Shown here: positions 7,803-19,001 of the stretch, piece after piece
How the letters are laid out: every line of letters begins with the position of its first letter
How positions within the stretch are numbered: position 1 is the stretch's first letter
Assembly: GCA_022827905.1 (NCBI GenBank)
Contig: JAJEIQ010000045.1
Coordinates: forward strand, 1-64,000
DNA from: Pseudomonadales bacterium
Lineage (GTDB): Bacteria > Pseudomonadota > Gammaproteobacteria > Pseudomonadales > Azotimanducaceae
Direction: 5' to 3'
DNA length: 64,000 nt
Translations under genes and position numbers: made by a program
Notes under the pieces: model-generated
Seen by the model: the letters and a program-made list of their open reading frames with translations, nothing else
Databases searched by the model: none
Told to the model about the DNA's origin: nothing

Positions 7803-10800
7803 TAAACGTGCCGGTGGTCGCTGGTGCGGGTCAGGGTGCGGTCCAAGGCCGGGAGGTAGGGGCTGCCGCGGGCCGGTTGGCCGTTGATGGTGGCCACCTT
7901 GATGCGTTTGCGTTGCCGCACCAGGTGCTGAACCGGCTCGGTGGCGGCATCAATGTGCGGATGGTCCGGGGCGATGAGGAAGTTGAGCCGCTGGCCGTGG
8001 CTTTCGATGACGAGCGCTAGGTTGCCGTCCAGAAAACTCAGGGTGTTGCCGGCCCGCCGGGAAGGGAGCGTCACCCAATCCAAGGACAGCCCGCACGGGG
8101 AAGCCGGGTCGGTGGCATTCATCCAGAGGCTCTGCGGCGCTTGGTGGGCGCGGAACCGATGCAGGGCCGCCGGCGCCATGAACTGGGGGCCGGACAATCC
8201 TTCAAAGAAGTAGCCAGCGGTGACCTCGCCAGCCAGTTCCATGATGCGCAGCGCCTTGAACAGGGACGCCCAGCGGGTCTCCCGATTGGCGATCTCGCGG
8301 CATAGAAAGCCGTAGCGATCCAGCAGCAGCCGGACCCGCTCCTTGTCCTCCTCCATTTGCTCAAGAGGATCGTCCGACGGCGGCGGCGCCAGGTTCAACC
8401 GCCAATTGCCGGGCCAGCCTTGGGCCACCATGCGGGCCCGGCGGCGGATCGGCGCGGAGGCTTCGGCCAAGCGGTACTTTCGCTCCTCACCCAAGCGCAG
8501 CGGCGTCAAGCTGTCGGCCAGCAGCGCCCCTGACCAGATCGCCTGCCACCAGCGGTCGTTGAAGCCCGCCGCGCCGTTCCCTTCCGCCGCCCGGTCACTG
8601 AGCTGGTGATAGCCGTAGCGGGCCTGGGGGTCCGCAAACAGCGGGCCGATGTTCGCAGCGTCTTCGCATGGCGCGTGCAGCGGCGCCTCCTCCGGGTAGC
8701 ACAGGGTGATTTGTTGATTGCCGCAGCCCAACCAGATGATCTGCTCCTGGGCGATGAGTTCATCAAGGTGATGGTCGGCGAAGTCCCTGAAGCGGGCGGC
8801 CAGGAAGTCCTTGAGCCAAGCGGCCACTGGGGCGGCGTAGCCGCTCAAGCGCTCAACGGCCCGCAAACCGGCAGCCGGCGACCAAGCCTGACCGAAGCCC
8901 TGCCAAGCCGCGAGAAATCTCGGCAGCTCCGTCACCGGCTTGGCGGCCACCTCCGCACGGTTTCGGGCACGTTGGAAGCGCAGCAGCGCTTCGAGGTTGT
9001 CGGCATCGCAGAACTGCAGTTCGTCGCAGCCCTCAACCAAGGTGCCGACAACGAAGGCGCCGCTGTCCGTGAGCAGCCCTTCGAGGTCAGGGATGCCCGG
9101 CGGCAACAGTGCCTCGAATTCCGCCAAGGAGCGCGGACCGTAGAAGGAGAGCACCTCGCCGACAAAGTCATCGAGGGTTCGCGCATCGTCAATGGCCGGC
9201 AGTTCGCATTGGTGCGCCAGTCCGGCGCACAGGCCGCATCGGACCAACGCATGAGCCGCTTCGAGATGGGCGACCCAGGCGCGCTCACCGGCGGCGAAGC
9301 GCACCAGCCGCGGATGCGCCACCTCGTCGGGCCACTCCGAGGCAGGCGTCAGCACCCGCTCCTTGGCCCACTCCAGCCAGTCCTCCAGGCTGCGCGGCTC
9401 ATAGCCTTGCGCCCGTCGCTGGCGCTTGGCTTCAAACGCTTCAATAACCTTGGCCTTGAGCCGGGGACGCAGTCGCTCATCGCCCACCGCCTGGGCAATC
9501 AGGTCATCCGCCAGCGCGCTCGCTTCGGCGGGGTCCGGCGTGTCATCGGCGTACATGTAGCGGCTGATCTGATCGAAGGTGAGGTTCTTGGCAAAGGGGC
9601 TCGGCGTGGCGGTGCCAGCCAAGCTCCACGGCAGGCTGCCGTCGGCCAATTCACCGAGCCGCTCGCGCAGGGCCGGCAGGTCGAATTCGTCGGTGAGGCA
9701 GGTGCGCCACGTCTCCAGCAGCACCGGGAAGTCCGGGTACTTGGCGGTGGCGGTCATCAGCTTCTTGGCCTGCAGGCGACTCATCCAAAGCGGCAGGCGC
9801 TGGTTGAAGCGGCGCTTGGTCAACAGCAGCGACCGGCCCGCGCACTCGCGAAAGCGCGCGCCGAAGAAACCGGACCGTTCCAGCGAGCGGCGCAGCAGGC
9901 CGTCGAGGTTCTCCGGGGTGACCCAGCCCAGGAGCTCCTCCGCAGCCGGCAGCTCCTTGATCAGCACCACGATGGCGTTGTTGTCGGCGTGAATCTCCGG
10001 AGCCGCGTCGAAGCGCTCACGCCAAGCGGCCTCAAGAGCCAGCGCCCAAGGACGGTTGAGGCGTCCGCCCCAGAAGCTGTGGATGACCAACTGCCGAGGC
10101 GCGTCCGGGCCCGCGTAGCCGTCCGGGCCGGACTGGACCCATTCCAGCAGCAGATGGCGGCGGTGCGGCAGGGCCGCCTCCGTGTGCTGGCGCTGGCGTT
10201 CGAGATAGGCGCACAAGGTCTCCGCCGCCGATTCCTCAAAGCCCGCCTGCTCGATCAGCATGGCCTTGAACGACTCCCGACGCCCGCTGGTGAAATGCGC
10301 CTCCGCCGATTCAAGAAAGCTGCCGATCCGGTCGGCGAAGTGGAAGCTGCGGTTGATGGTCTCGTTGCGCCAGAACGGCGGCGCAGTTGCGCCAGGCCGG
10401 GCCGGCCGCACGATGACGTCATTGTGGGTGATGCGCAGGATCTGCCAGTTCTGGGTGCCGAGGGTGAAGGTCTGGCCGGTGGTGGCCTCCCAGACGAACT
10501 CCTCGTCGAGCTCGCCGATGGTGGCGCCGCTGTCCGCATGGCGCAACTGATAGTAGCCCCGGTCGGGAATCGAGCCGCCGGCGTTGTAGAGCGCGAACAC
10601 CGCGCTCTTATGCGCCTGCACGGTGCCCTTGATCCGGTCAAGGGCGACCCGGGGCTTCAGTTCCCGCACCCGGGAGCCGGCGTAGCGTCCGGCCAGCATG
10701 TCCAGGACCAAATCGAACTGCTCCCGAGGCAGCCGCCGGTAGGGCGCAGCGGTTCGAATGGCGGCGAAGAGCTCATCGACCGGCCAAGCCTCGTGGGCGC

Positions 10801-12043
10801 ACATGGAGACGATGGATTGACAGAGCGCGTCCAGCGGATTCTCCAAGGGCTTGAGCGGTTCGATGTCGCGTTCGGCGACCGCGCCCGCCAGCGCTGCCGC
10901 CTCGAGCAGGTCATGGGAGTGGGTGCCGTACAGGGCTCCTAGGCTGACTTCGCCGACGCCGTGGCCCGCCCGGCCAATGCGCTGCAGGGCCGCGGCAATG
11001 GACGGCGGCGTCTGCACCAGCACCACCTCGTCGAGATGGCCGATGTCGATGCCCATTTCCAATGAGCTGGTGGCGACGATGGCCTTGAGCTCCCCGGCCT
11101 TCAAGCGCCGTTCGACCTCGGCGCGGATGTCGCGCGCCAAGGAACCGTGGTGGGCGTAGGCGAGCGGTGCCGGCTGGTCCTCGTTGACCTTGAGGGTGAT
11201 CTGCTCGGCGAGCCTGCGGCTGTTGGTGAAGACCAGCGTGGAACGGTTGCCGTCGATGAGATCGCGGAAGTTCTCTGCCAGCGGCTCCCAAATCTTGGTG
11301 TCATGGGCCGCAGCGTCGCGAACCGCTTCGGGATAGCGCACCCGCAGGACGACTTCCTTGCCACTGGCGGCCGCGTCGATGACGGCGACCTCGCGCTCCG
11401 CCCCGGTGGGCAGGCAGCCGCCGACGTAGGCGGCGACCGGGTCGAGCGGGCGCACCGTCGCCGATAGGGCGATGCGCTGGAACTCGCCCGCCAAGCGAGC
11501 CAGCCGCTCCACCGACACCATGAGTTGCGCGCCCCGCCGATTGTCCGCGACCGCATGGATTTCGTCGAGGATGAGGGTCTCCACGGTGGCCAAGGCTTGG
11601 CGGCCCCTGACCGTCGTGAGCAGCAGCATCAGGCTTTCCGGCGTGGTGATGAGAATGTCCGGGGGATGGCGCAGCATCCGCTGGCGCTCGCCGCCGGGCG
11701 TGTCGCCGGAGCGGGTGCGCACGCTGATCTCGGGAAAACCGGCGTGTTCCTGCAACTCCGCAAGGGGGATGAGAAGATTGCGTTGAATGTCGTTGTTGAG
11801 CGCCTTCAAGGGCGACACGTAGAGCACGCGGGTCGCGCCCGGACGCCAAACGCCCGCCGCGAATTGATTTAAGGACCAGAGAAAGGCGGTCAGCGTCTTG
11901 CCGCTGCCCGTGGGCGCGGTGGCGAGTACGTGCCCGCCGGCGGCGATCTTCGGCCAAGCATTGGCCTGCACCGGCGTCGGCGAGTCGAAGCGCCGATCAA
12001 ACCACGTCTTGATCGAGGGATGAAACCGGTCCAACGGTTTCAC
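7790..12043 (-). CDS. lhr: Lhr-type large superfamily 2 DNA helicase
   Basis: A 1417-residue DEAD/DEAH-box helicase of the long Lhr family. The N-terminal half holds the two RecA domains: Q-like region TPVQANAWP, Walker A TAPTGSGKT (about 42-50), DEIH box in LILDEIHAV, SALSATV-type motif III and motif VI QRIGRAGHG. The C-terminal half is the long Lhr extension. Lhr is a 3'-5' ssDNA translocase linked to DNA repair. The start is a GTG whose GTGA overlaps the nadC stop by 4 bp, so the two are coupled. The tail overlaps ccoP. A long open frame on the opposite strand is a composition artefact. Confidence 0.93.
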   Translation of the reverse strand: MKPLDRFHPSIKTWFDRRFDSPTPVQANAWPKIAAGGHVLATAPTGSGKTLTAFLWSLNQFAAGVWRPGATRVLYVSPLKALNNDIQRNLLIPLAELQEHAGFPEISVRTRSGDTPGGERQRMLRHPPDILITTPESLMLLLTTVRGRQALATVETLILDEIHAVADNRRGAQLMVSVERLARLAGEFQRIALSATVRPLDPVAAYVGGCLPTGAEREVAVIDAAASGKEVVLRVRYPEAVRDAAAHDTKIWEPLAENFRDLIDGNRSTLVFTNSRRLAEQITLKVNEDQPAPLAYAHHGSLARDIRAEVERRLKAGELKAIVATSSLEMGIDIGHLDEVVLVQTPPSIAAALQRIGRAGHGVGEVSLGALYGTHSHDLLEAAALAGAVAERDIEPLKPLENPLDALCQSIVSMCAHEAWPVDELFAAIRTAAPYRRLPREQFDLVLDMLAGRYAGSRVRELKPRVALDRIKGTVQAHKSAVFALYNAGGSIPDRGYYQLRHADSGATIGELDEEFVWEATTGQTFTLGTQNWQILRITHNDVIVRPARPGATAPPFWRNETINRSFHFADRIGSFLESAEAHFTSGRRESFKAMLIEQAGFEESAAETLCAYLERQRQHTEAALPHRRHLLLEWVQSGPDGYAGPDAPRQLVIHSFWGGRLNRPWALALEAAWRERFDAAPEIHADNNAIVVLIKELPAAEELLGWVTPENLDGLLRRSLERSGFFGARFRECAGRSLLLTKRRFNQRLPLWMSRLQAKKLMTATAKYPDFPVLLETWRTCLTDEFDLPALRERLGELADGSLPWSLAGTATPSPFAKNLTFDQISRYMYADDTPDPAEASALADDLIAQAVGDERLRPRLKAKVIEAFEAKRQRRAQGYEPRSLEDWLEWAKERVLTPASEWPDEVAHPRLVRFAAGERAWVAHLEAAHALVRCGLCAGLAHQCELPAIDDARTLDDFVGEVLSFYGPRSLAEFEALLPPGIPDLEGLLTDSGAFVVGTLVEGCDELQFCDADNLEALLRFQRARNRAEVAAKPVTELPRFLAAWQGFGQAWSPAAGLRAVERLSGYAAPVAAWLKDFLAARFRDFADHHLDELIAQEQIIWLGCGNQQITLCYPEEAPLHAPCEDAANIGPLFADPQARYGYHQLSDRAAEGNGAAGFNDRWWQAIWSGALLADSLTPLRLGEERKYRLAEASAPIRRRARMVAQGWPGNWRLNLAPPPSDDPLEQMEEDKERVRLLLDRYGFLCREIANRETRWASLFKALRIMELAGEVTAGYFFEGLSGPQFMAPAALHRFRAHQAPQSLWMNATDPASPCGLSLDWVTLPSRRAGNTLSFLDGNLALVIESHGQRLNFLIAPDHPHIDAATEPVQHLVRQRKRIKVATINGQPARGSPYLPALDRTLTRTSDHRHVYYER

Positions 12044-12882
12044 AGCGAGAAGCGCATGGAGAGGTCCAAGGGAGCCACGTCCTTGGTGAGGGCGCCCACC
12101 GAGATGCAGTCCACGCCGGTTTCGGCTATGACGCGGATGTGGGACTCGTCGATGCCTCCGGAGGCTTCGAGGCGGGCGCCGCCCCCAGTCAGGGCCACCG
12201 CCTGCTTGGTTTCGGCGATGGAGAAGTTGTCGAGCATGATGGTATCCGCTGCCGCCGCCAACGCTTCGCCAAGTTCAGCCAGGGATTCCACTTCCACCTC
12301 CACCGGCAGGCCGGGCTGGCGCTGGCGGGCCCGGGCGACGGCAGCGCCGATGGAGCCTGCGGCGGCGATGTGGTTCTCCTTGATCAGATAGGCGTCGTAC
12401 AGGCCTAGGCGGTGGTTGGCGCCGCCGCCGCAACGCACCGCGTACTTCTGGGCCAAGCGCAGGCCGGGCAAGGTCTTGCGGGTGTCAAGCAGTTGGCATC
12501 CGGTGCCCTCCAGCAGCCGAACGAAACGCCGGGTTCGGGTGGCCGTACCGGACAGCAGTTGAACGAAGTTCAGGACCGTCCGCTCCGCCGTGAGGATGGC
12601 TCGGGCTTGGCCATGCAACTCAAACAGCGCCTGACCGGCGTTAAGGTCCGCACCATCGCGCACATGCCAATCCGCCTCGAAGGCACCGCCCATCTGGCGG
12701 GCCACCTCCTCCACCCAGGGCTGTCCGCAGAACACGCCGTCCTGGCGAGCAACGACCACACCGCGGGCCTCGGCGGCCGGCGAAATCAGCGCGGCGCTGA
12801 CGTCGCCGTCACCGATGTCCTCGGCCAGCGCGTCAGCCACGCTGGTCTCAATATGGGCGCGAAGCGCACTTGAAACGTCCAT
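12040..12882 (-). CDS. nadC: Nicotinate-nucleotide pyrophosphorylase (carboxylating)
   Basis: A 280-residue quinolinate phosphoribosyltransferase making nicotinate mononucleotide from quinolinate and PRPP in de novo NAD synthesis. Landmarks: ERTVLNFVQLLSGTATRTR, DTRKTLPGLRLAQKYAVRCGG, GGANHRLGLYDAYLIKENH and EVEVESLAELGEAL, ending with the phosphate-binding ASGGIDE and SVGALTKDV segments. It lies divergent from ampD, an arrangement common in gammaproteobacteria, and its stop overlaps the lhr start. Confidence 0.96.
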   Translation of the reverse strand: MDVSSALRAHIETSVADALAEDIGDGDVSAALISPAAEARGVVVARQDGVFCGQPWVEEVARQMGGAFEADWHVRDGADLNAGQALFELHGQARAILTAERTVLNFVQLLSGTATRTRRFVRLLEGTGCQLLDTRKTLPGLRLAQKYAVRCGGGANHRLGLYDAYLIKENHIAAAGSIGAAVARARQRQPGLPVEVEVESLAELGEALAAAADTIMLDNFSIAETKQAVALTGGGARLEASGGIDESHIRVIAETGVDCISVGALTKDVAPLDLSMRFSL

Positions 12883-12923
12883 GATCGCTTGATGATTGCC
12901 GCCGATGCCGGGATGATTCTACC

Positions 12924-13469
12924 GTGAGCATCGCATCCGACCACTGGCTGAGCAGCGTGCGGTGCGTCGCATCGCCAAACTGCGACGACCGCCCGGACCC
13001 GGACGACATCAGCCTGATCGTTCTGCACGGCATTTCCCTGCCGCCCGGCGAGTTTGGCGGCGGGCTGGTTGAGCAGCTGTTCACCAATCGACTGCAAGTG
13101 GACCCAGCGGGGCCAATGGCGGATCTCGAAGGACTGCGCGTGTCCAGCCACCTGTTGATCGACCGCCAAGGGCATTGCACCCAATTCGTCCCCTTCGACA
13201 AACGGGCATGGCACGCCGGGCACTCCGTCTGGCGGGGACGACCTAGCTGCAACGACTACGCCATCGGCATCGAGCTCGAAGGGACGGATGCCGAGCCTTA
13301 TGCGGAGGCGCAGTATCAGCGGCTAGTCCCCGTCATCAAAGACTTGCTGGACACATACCCGGCGCTTTCCCCCGAAGGCATCGTCGGCCATCTGGAAGTG
13401 GCGCCGGAACGCAAAACCGATCCCGGCCCCCACTTCGACTGGCGGCGGCTGCTGTTGGCCTTGAGCTAG
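12924..13469 (+). CDS. ampD: 1,6-anhydro-N-acetylmuramyl-L-alanine amidase
   Basis: A 181-residue cytoplasmic zinc amidase of the amidase_2 family that recycles cell-wall muropeptides and so keeps beta-lactamase induction low in species that have AmpR. The N-terminal SPNCDDRPDPDDISLIVLHGISLPPGEFGG is AmpD-like. Expected zinc ligands are His35 (VLHG), the His of VGHLEVAP and the Asp of RKTDPGP; the catalytic Glu is in GIELEG and the conserved Lys in RKTDPG. The start is GTG at 12924. It is transcribed away from nadC over a 41-bp gap that must hold both starts. Confidence 0.94.
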   Translation: MSIASDHWLSSVRCVASPNCDDRPDPDDISLIVLHGISLPPGEFGGGLVEQLFTNRLQVDPAGPMADLEGLRVSSHLLIDRQGHCTQFVPFDKRAWHAGHSVWRGRPSCNDYAIGIELEGTDAEPYAEAQYQRLVPVIKDLLDTYPALSPEGIVGHLEVAPERKTDPGPHFDWRRLLLALS

Positions 13470-13581
13470 GGCACTCCCAAGTCCTGGTGGACTTCGGTGG
13501 CAAACGAAACCCGCCGCAGCATAGGATAGAATCCCGACGGCCCAATCGCTGGCCGCATGAAGCGGCGTTGGTGGCTGGATT

Positions 13582-16284
<2,703 letters not shown>

Positions 16285-16288
16285 GCTG

Positions 16289-17563
16289 ATGTCCGGTGAC
16301 ACGAGGGAAATCCGCATACCGGACATCGGCGATGCCGAGGATGTCGTGGTCATCGAGCTGTGCGTGGCCCCCGGCGACCGGGTGGAAGCGGACGATGCGC
16401 TGATCGTCATCGAGTCCGACAAGGCCTCCATGGAGGTGCCCGCCGGCGTGAGCGGCGTGGTCGAAGCGCTGCTGGTGGCCATCGACGATGCGGTGGTGGA
16501 AGGACAGTCCATCGCCCGCATCGAGGCAGAGGCGGGCGAAGCCGTCGAAGCGTCGGCAAAGGCCCCCACCGAGCGAACAAAGCCACAGGCACCCGCACCC
16601 AAATCGCCCCAGCCGGAGCCGGTGCCGCCTCCGGCAGCGCAACCTGCCGAGCGCCCGGCGGCGCGGCGAGCGCCGGGCGCGCCGGTGTACGCCGGTCCCG
16701 CCACTCGCCGACTAGCGCGGGAACTGGGCGTCGATCTGTCCGAAGTGACGGCCAGCGGCGCCCGGGGCCGCATCGTCAAGGACGACGTGAAGGCCTACGT
16801 CAAGCAGCGGCTGACCAAGGGCGAGGGCGCCCTGCCCCGGCTGCCGGCCATCGATTTCAGCCGGTTCGGCGAGACCGAGACCGTGCCGCTGTCGCGCATC
16901 CGCGCCGCCGGCGCCCAGAACCTGCATCGAAGCTGGCTGAACCTGCCCCACGTCACCCAGCACGACGAGGTGGACGTGACCGAACTCGAAGCGCATCGCG
17001 CTGCGCTCAAGGCCGAGGCGGCGGAGCGCGGCGTCGCCCTCTCACCGCTGCCGTTCCTAATCAAGGCGTGCTGCCTGGCCCTCACTGAGTTCCCGATCTT
17101 CAACGCCTCCCTGGACAGCACCGGCACCCAGTTCATCCTCAAGCGCTACACCAACATCGGCATCGCCGTGGACACCGAGCAGGGCCTCTTGGTGCCGGTC
17201 ATTAAGAATGCGGACGCCAAGGACATCTGGGAATTGGCCGAGGCCACCGCCGACTTGGCCACCAAGGCACGCAGCCAGCGGTTGGCCATGCACGAACTCC
17301 AAGGCGGCTCGTTCAGCATCTCCAGCCTCGGCGCCATCGGCGGCACCGGCTTCACGCCCATCATCAACGCTCCGGAAGTGGCGATCCTCGGCGTTGGCCG
17401 GCTCGCCACCAAGCCGGTCTGGGACGGCGAGACATTCGCGCCGCGCAAGATGCTGCCCCTATCACTCAGCTACGACCACCGCGCCATCAACGGCGCCGAA
17501 GCCGGACGGTTCATGGCCCACTTGGCGGCTCTGCTGGGCGATGCGGAACGGCTGATGTCCTAA
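16289..17563 (+). CDS. aceF: Dihydrolipoyllysine acetyltransferase (PDH E2), single lipoyl domain
   Basis: A 424-residue E2 subunit. Domains in order: one lipoyl domain (1-75) with the modified Lys45 in ESDKASMEV; an Ala/Pro/Lys-rich linker (about 85-130); a peripheral subunit-binding domain (about 130-170, PATRRLARELGVDLSEVTASGARGRIVKDDV region); and the acetyltransferase core to the end. The catalytic His is in SYDHRAINGAEAG; an Asn stands where many relatives have Asp, a variant I recall in some other gammaproteobacterial E2p proteins. Many gammaproteobacterial AceF carry two or three lipoyl domains, so this one is minimal. It starts 4 bp after aceE. Confidence 0.95.
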   Translation: MSGDTREIRIPDIGDAEDVVVIELCVAPGDRVEADDALIVIESDKASMEVPAGVSGVVEALLVAIDDAVVEGQSIARIEAEAGEAVEASAKAPTERTKPQAPAPKSPQPEPVPPPAAQPAERPAARRAPGAPVYAGPATRRLARELGVDLSEVTASGARGRIVKDDVKAYVKQRLTKGEGALPRLPAIDFSRFGETETVPLSRIRAAGAQNLHRSWLNLPHVTQHDEVDVTELEAHRAALKAEAAERGVALSPLPFLIKACCLALTEFPIFNASLDSTGTQFILKRYTNIGIAVDTEQGLLVPVIKNADAKDIWELAEATADLATKARSQRLAMHELQGGSFSISSLGAIGGTGFTPIINAPEVAILGVGRLATKPVWDGETFAPRKMLPLSLSYDHRAINGAEAGRFMAHLAALLGDAERLMS

Positions 17564-17588
17564 CTCGTAAACCGCATCAAAAACGCGA

Positions 17589-18758
17589 TCACAAAGGCTC
17601 CGTGCCTTGGCTCAGGATGCCCAGATACTCGTGGTAGACGAACCGCCGATCACGGCGCTGGCCGGTCCCTTCCCGGAGGATGCCCGCCTTCACCAAGTGG
17701 TCGATGGACTTGCGCACGGTCGGCGGGGACAACAGCAGGGCCTTGACGACATTGCGAACGGAGGCGATGGGGTTACGCTGCAGGTAATGGTGAACTTGCA
17801 GCGCCGAGCCCGCTGGCCGGCCCAAGGACTCTATGGTAGCGCGGTCGGCGGCAAACCGGTCCAGAACGGCCATCGCGGTGCCCGCCGCCTGACGGGCGGT
17901 AGTTTCAACGCCATCCAGAAAGAAGTCCAGCCAACGCTCCCACTCGCCGTGGGTTCGCACCCGCTGCAGCAGGTCATAGTAAGTTTGGCGATGTGCCTTG
18001 AAACGCAGGCTGAGGTAGAGAAGCGGTTGGTCCAACACGCCCTCGTCGTGGAGCATCAACGTGATCAACAGTCGGCCAAGCCGTCCGTTGCCTTCGAGGA
18101 AGGGATGAATGGTTTCGAACTGAACGTGGGCGAAGGCGGCCCGGACCAACAAAGGCAACCGCATGGTCCCATCGTTGATGAAGCGCTCCAAGTCGCTCAT
18201 GCAAGCGCCAACCTGATGGGGCGCAGGCGGCACATAGAGCGCGTTTCCCGGCCGCGTCCCCCCCACCCAGTTCTGGGAACGCCGAAACTCCCCGGGAGCT
18301 TGGCTGCTGCCCCGTCCTGTTCGGAGCAGCTTGGCGTGAACGTTTTTGAGCAAGCGAACCGAGATGGGCATGCCTTGTCCTAGCATCTCAACGCCGAGTT
18401 CCGCCGCAGCGACGTAGTTTGAAACTTCCTGCACGTCGCCAGTGGGCACCCCCGGTGCGGCATCGCTCTCGTGCGCCAGCAGTTCGGAGAACGAGGACTG
18501 GGTGCCTTCGATCTGGGAGGACAGTAGGGCTTCCTTGCGCACATACATGTAAAGGAAGAGCAATGGATCCGGCAGGACGGAGGCAATGCCGCCCAGTTGC
18601 CCCAAGGCACGGTTCGCGGCATCAATACGGCCATAAAACCGCCCGAGGTCCACCCCCGGTTCCGGGGGCAGGGGCGGCGGCAAGTAGGCACGAACGGTTT
18701 CACCAGCGGAGGAACTGGTGAAGTACGTGCCCAATCGGTCGGAACGGCGCTCTGTCAT
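17589..18758 (-). CDS. Fic-domain protein adenylyltransferase with built-in inhibitory motif
   Basis: A 389-residue Fic protein. The active-site motif HPFLEGNGRLGR lies near residue 215, matching HxFx(D/E)GNGRxxR. An N-terminal helix carries SSQIEG (Ser80 to Gly85), matching the (S/T)xxxE(G/N) motif whose Glu blocks productive ATP binding in self-inhibited Fic enzymes. The last 65 residues look like a winged-helix domain (RNVVKALLLSPPTVRKSIDHLVKAGIL). Such proteins transfer AMP to hydroxyls of target proteins; the target here is unknown. The fold is a widespread chromosomal Fic type and no antitoxin partner is adjacent. Confidence 0.9.
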   Translation of the reverse strand: MTERRSDRLGTYFTSSSAGETVRAYLPPPLPPEPGVDLGRFYGRIDAANRALGQLGGIASVLPDPLLFLYMYVRKEALLSSQIEGTQSSFSELLAHESDAAPGVPTGDVQEVSNYVAAAELGVEMLGQGMPISVRLLKNVHAKLLRTGRGSSQAPGEFRRSQNWVGGTRPGNALYVPPAPHQVGACMSDLERFINDGTMRLPLLVRAAFAHVQFETIHPFLEGNGRLGRLLITLMLHDEGVLDQPLLYLSLRFKAHRQTYYDLLQRVRTHGEWERWLDFFLDGVETTARQAAGTAMAVLDRFAADRATIESLGRPAGSALQVHHYLQRNPIASVRNVVKALLLSPPTVRKSIDHLVKAGILREGTGQRRDRRFVYHEYLGILSQGTEPL

Positions 18759-18829
18759 GTCGTTAGGAAACGAAGCCTTCCTTAAGCCGCCAGCTAAGAA
18801 AGGATATTAGCTTATGCTTTCTCAAGCAA

Positions 18830-18859
18830 GGGGCTGAGTCCACAGGGGCTGAGTCCACA
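18830..18859. repeat. Two tandem copies of a 15-bp repeat upstream of fic
   Basis: GGGGCTGAGTCCACA occurs twice in direct succession (18830-18844 and 18845-18859), followed by CAGGGG, a partial third copy. It lies about 75-100 bp upstream of the fic start in the 243-bp gap between the protease/LRR gene and fic. It could be an operator or simple slippage product. I saw nothing else recognisable in this gap. Confidence 0.6.
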
Positions 18860-19001
18860 CAGGGGCACTAAGCGCGGACAGTGGATCAGTGTGATTTCGT
18901 GTGGTGCGGATGATGCACTGGCGGGTCCGAGGCCTGATCGAAGGCGATGCCAGCGCAACGTTCAACCCGTTCCATTGCTCAACGCAGCGGCTCCCGCCGC
19001 C

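Noticed and set aside
8606-10942. 778-codon open frame antisense to lhr
   Set aside because: No recognisable domain; complementary to well-conserved helicase sequence.
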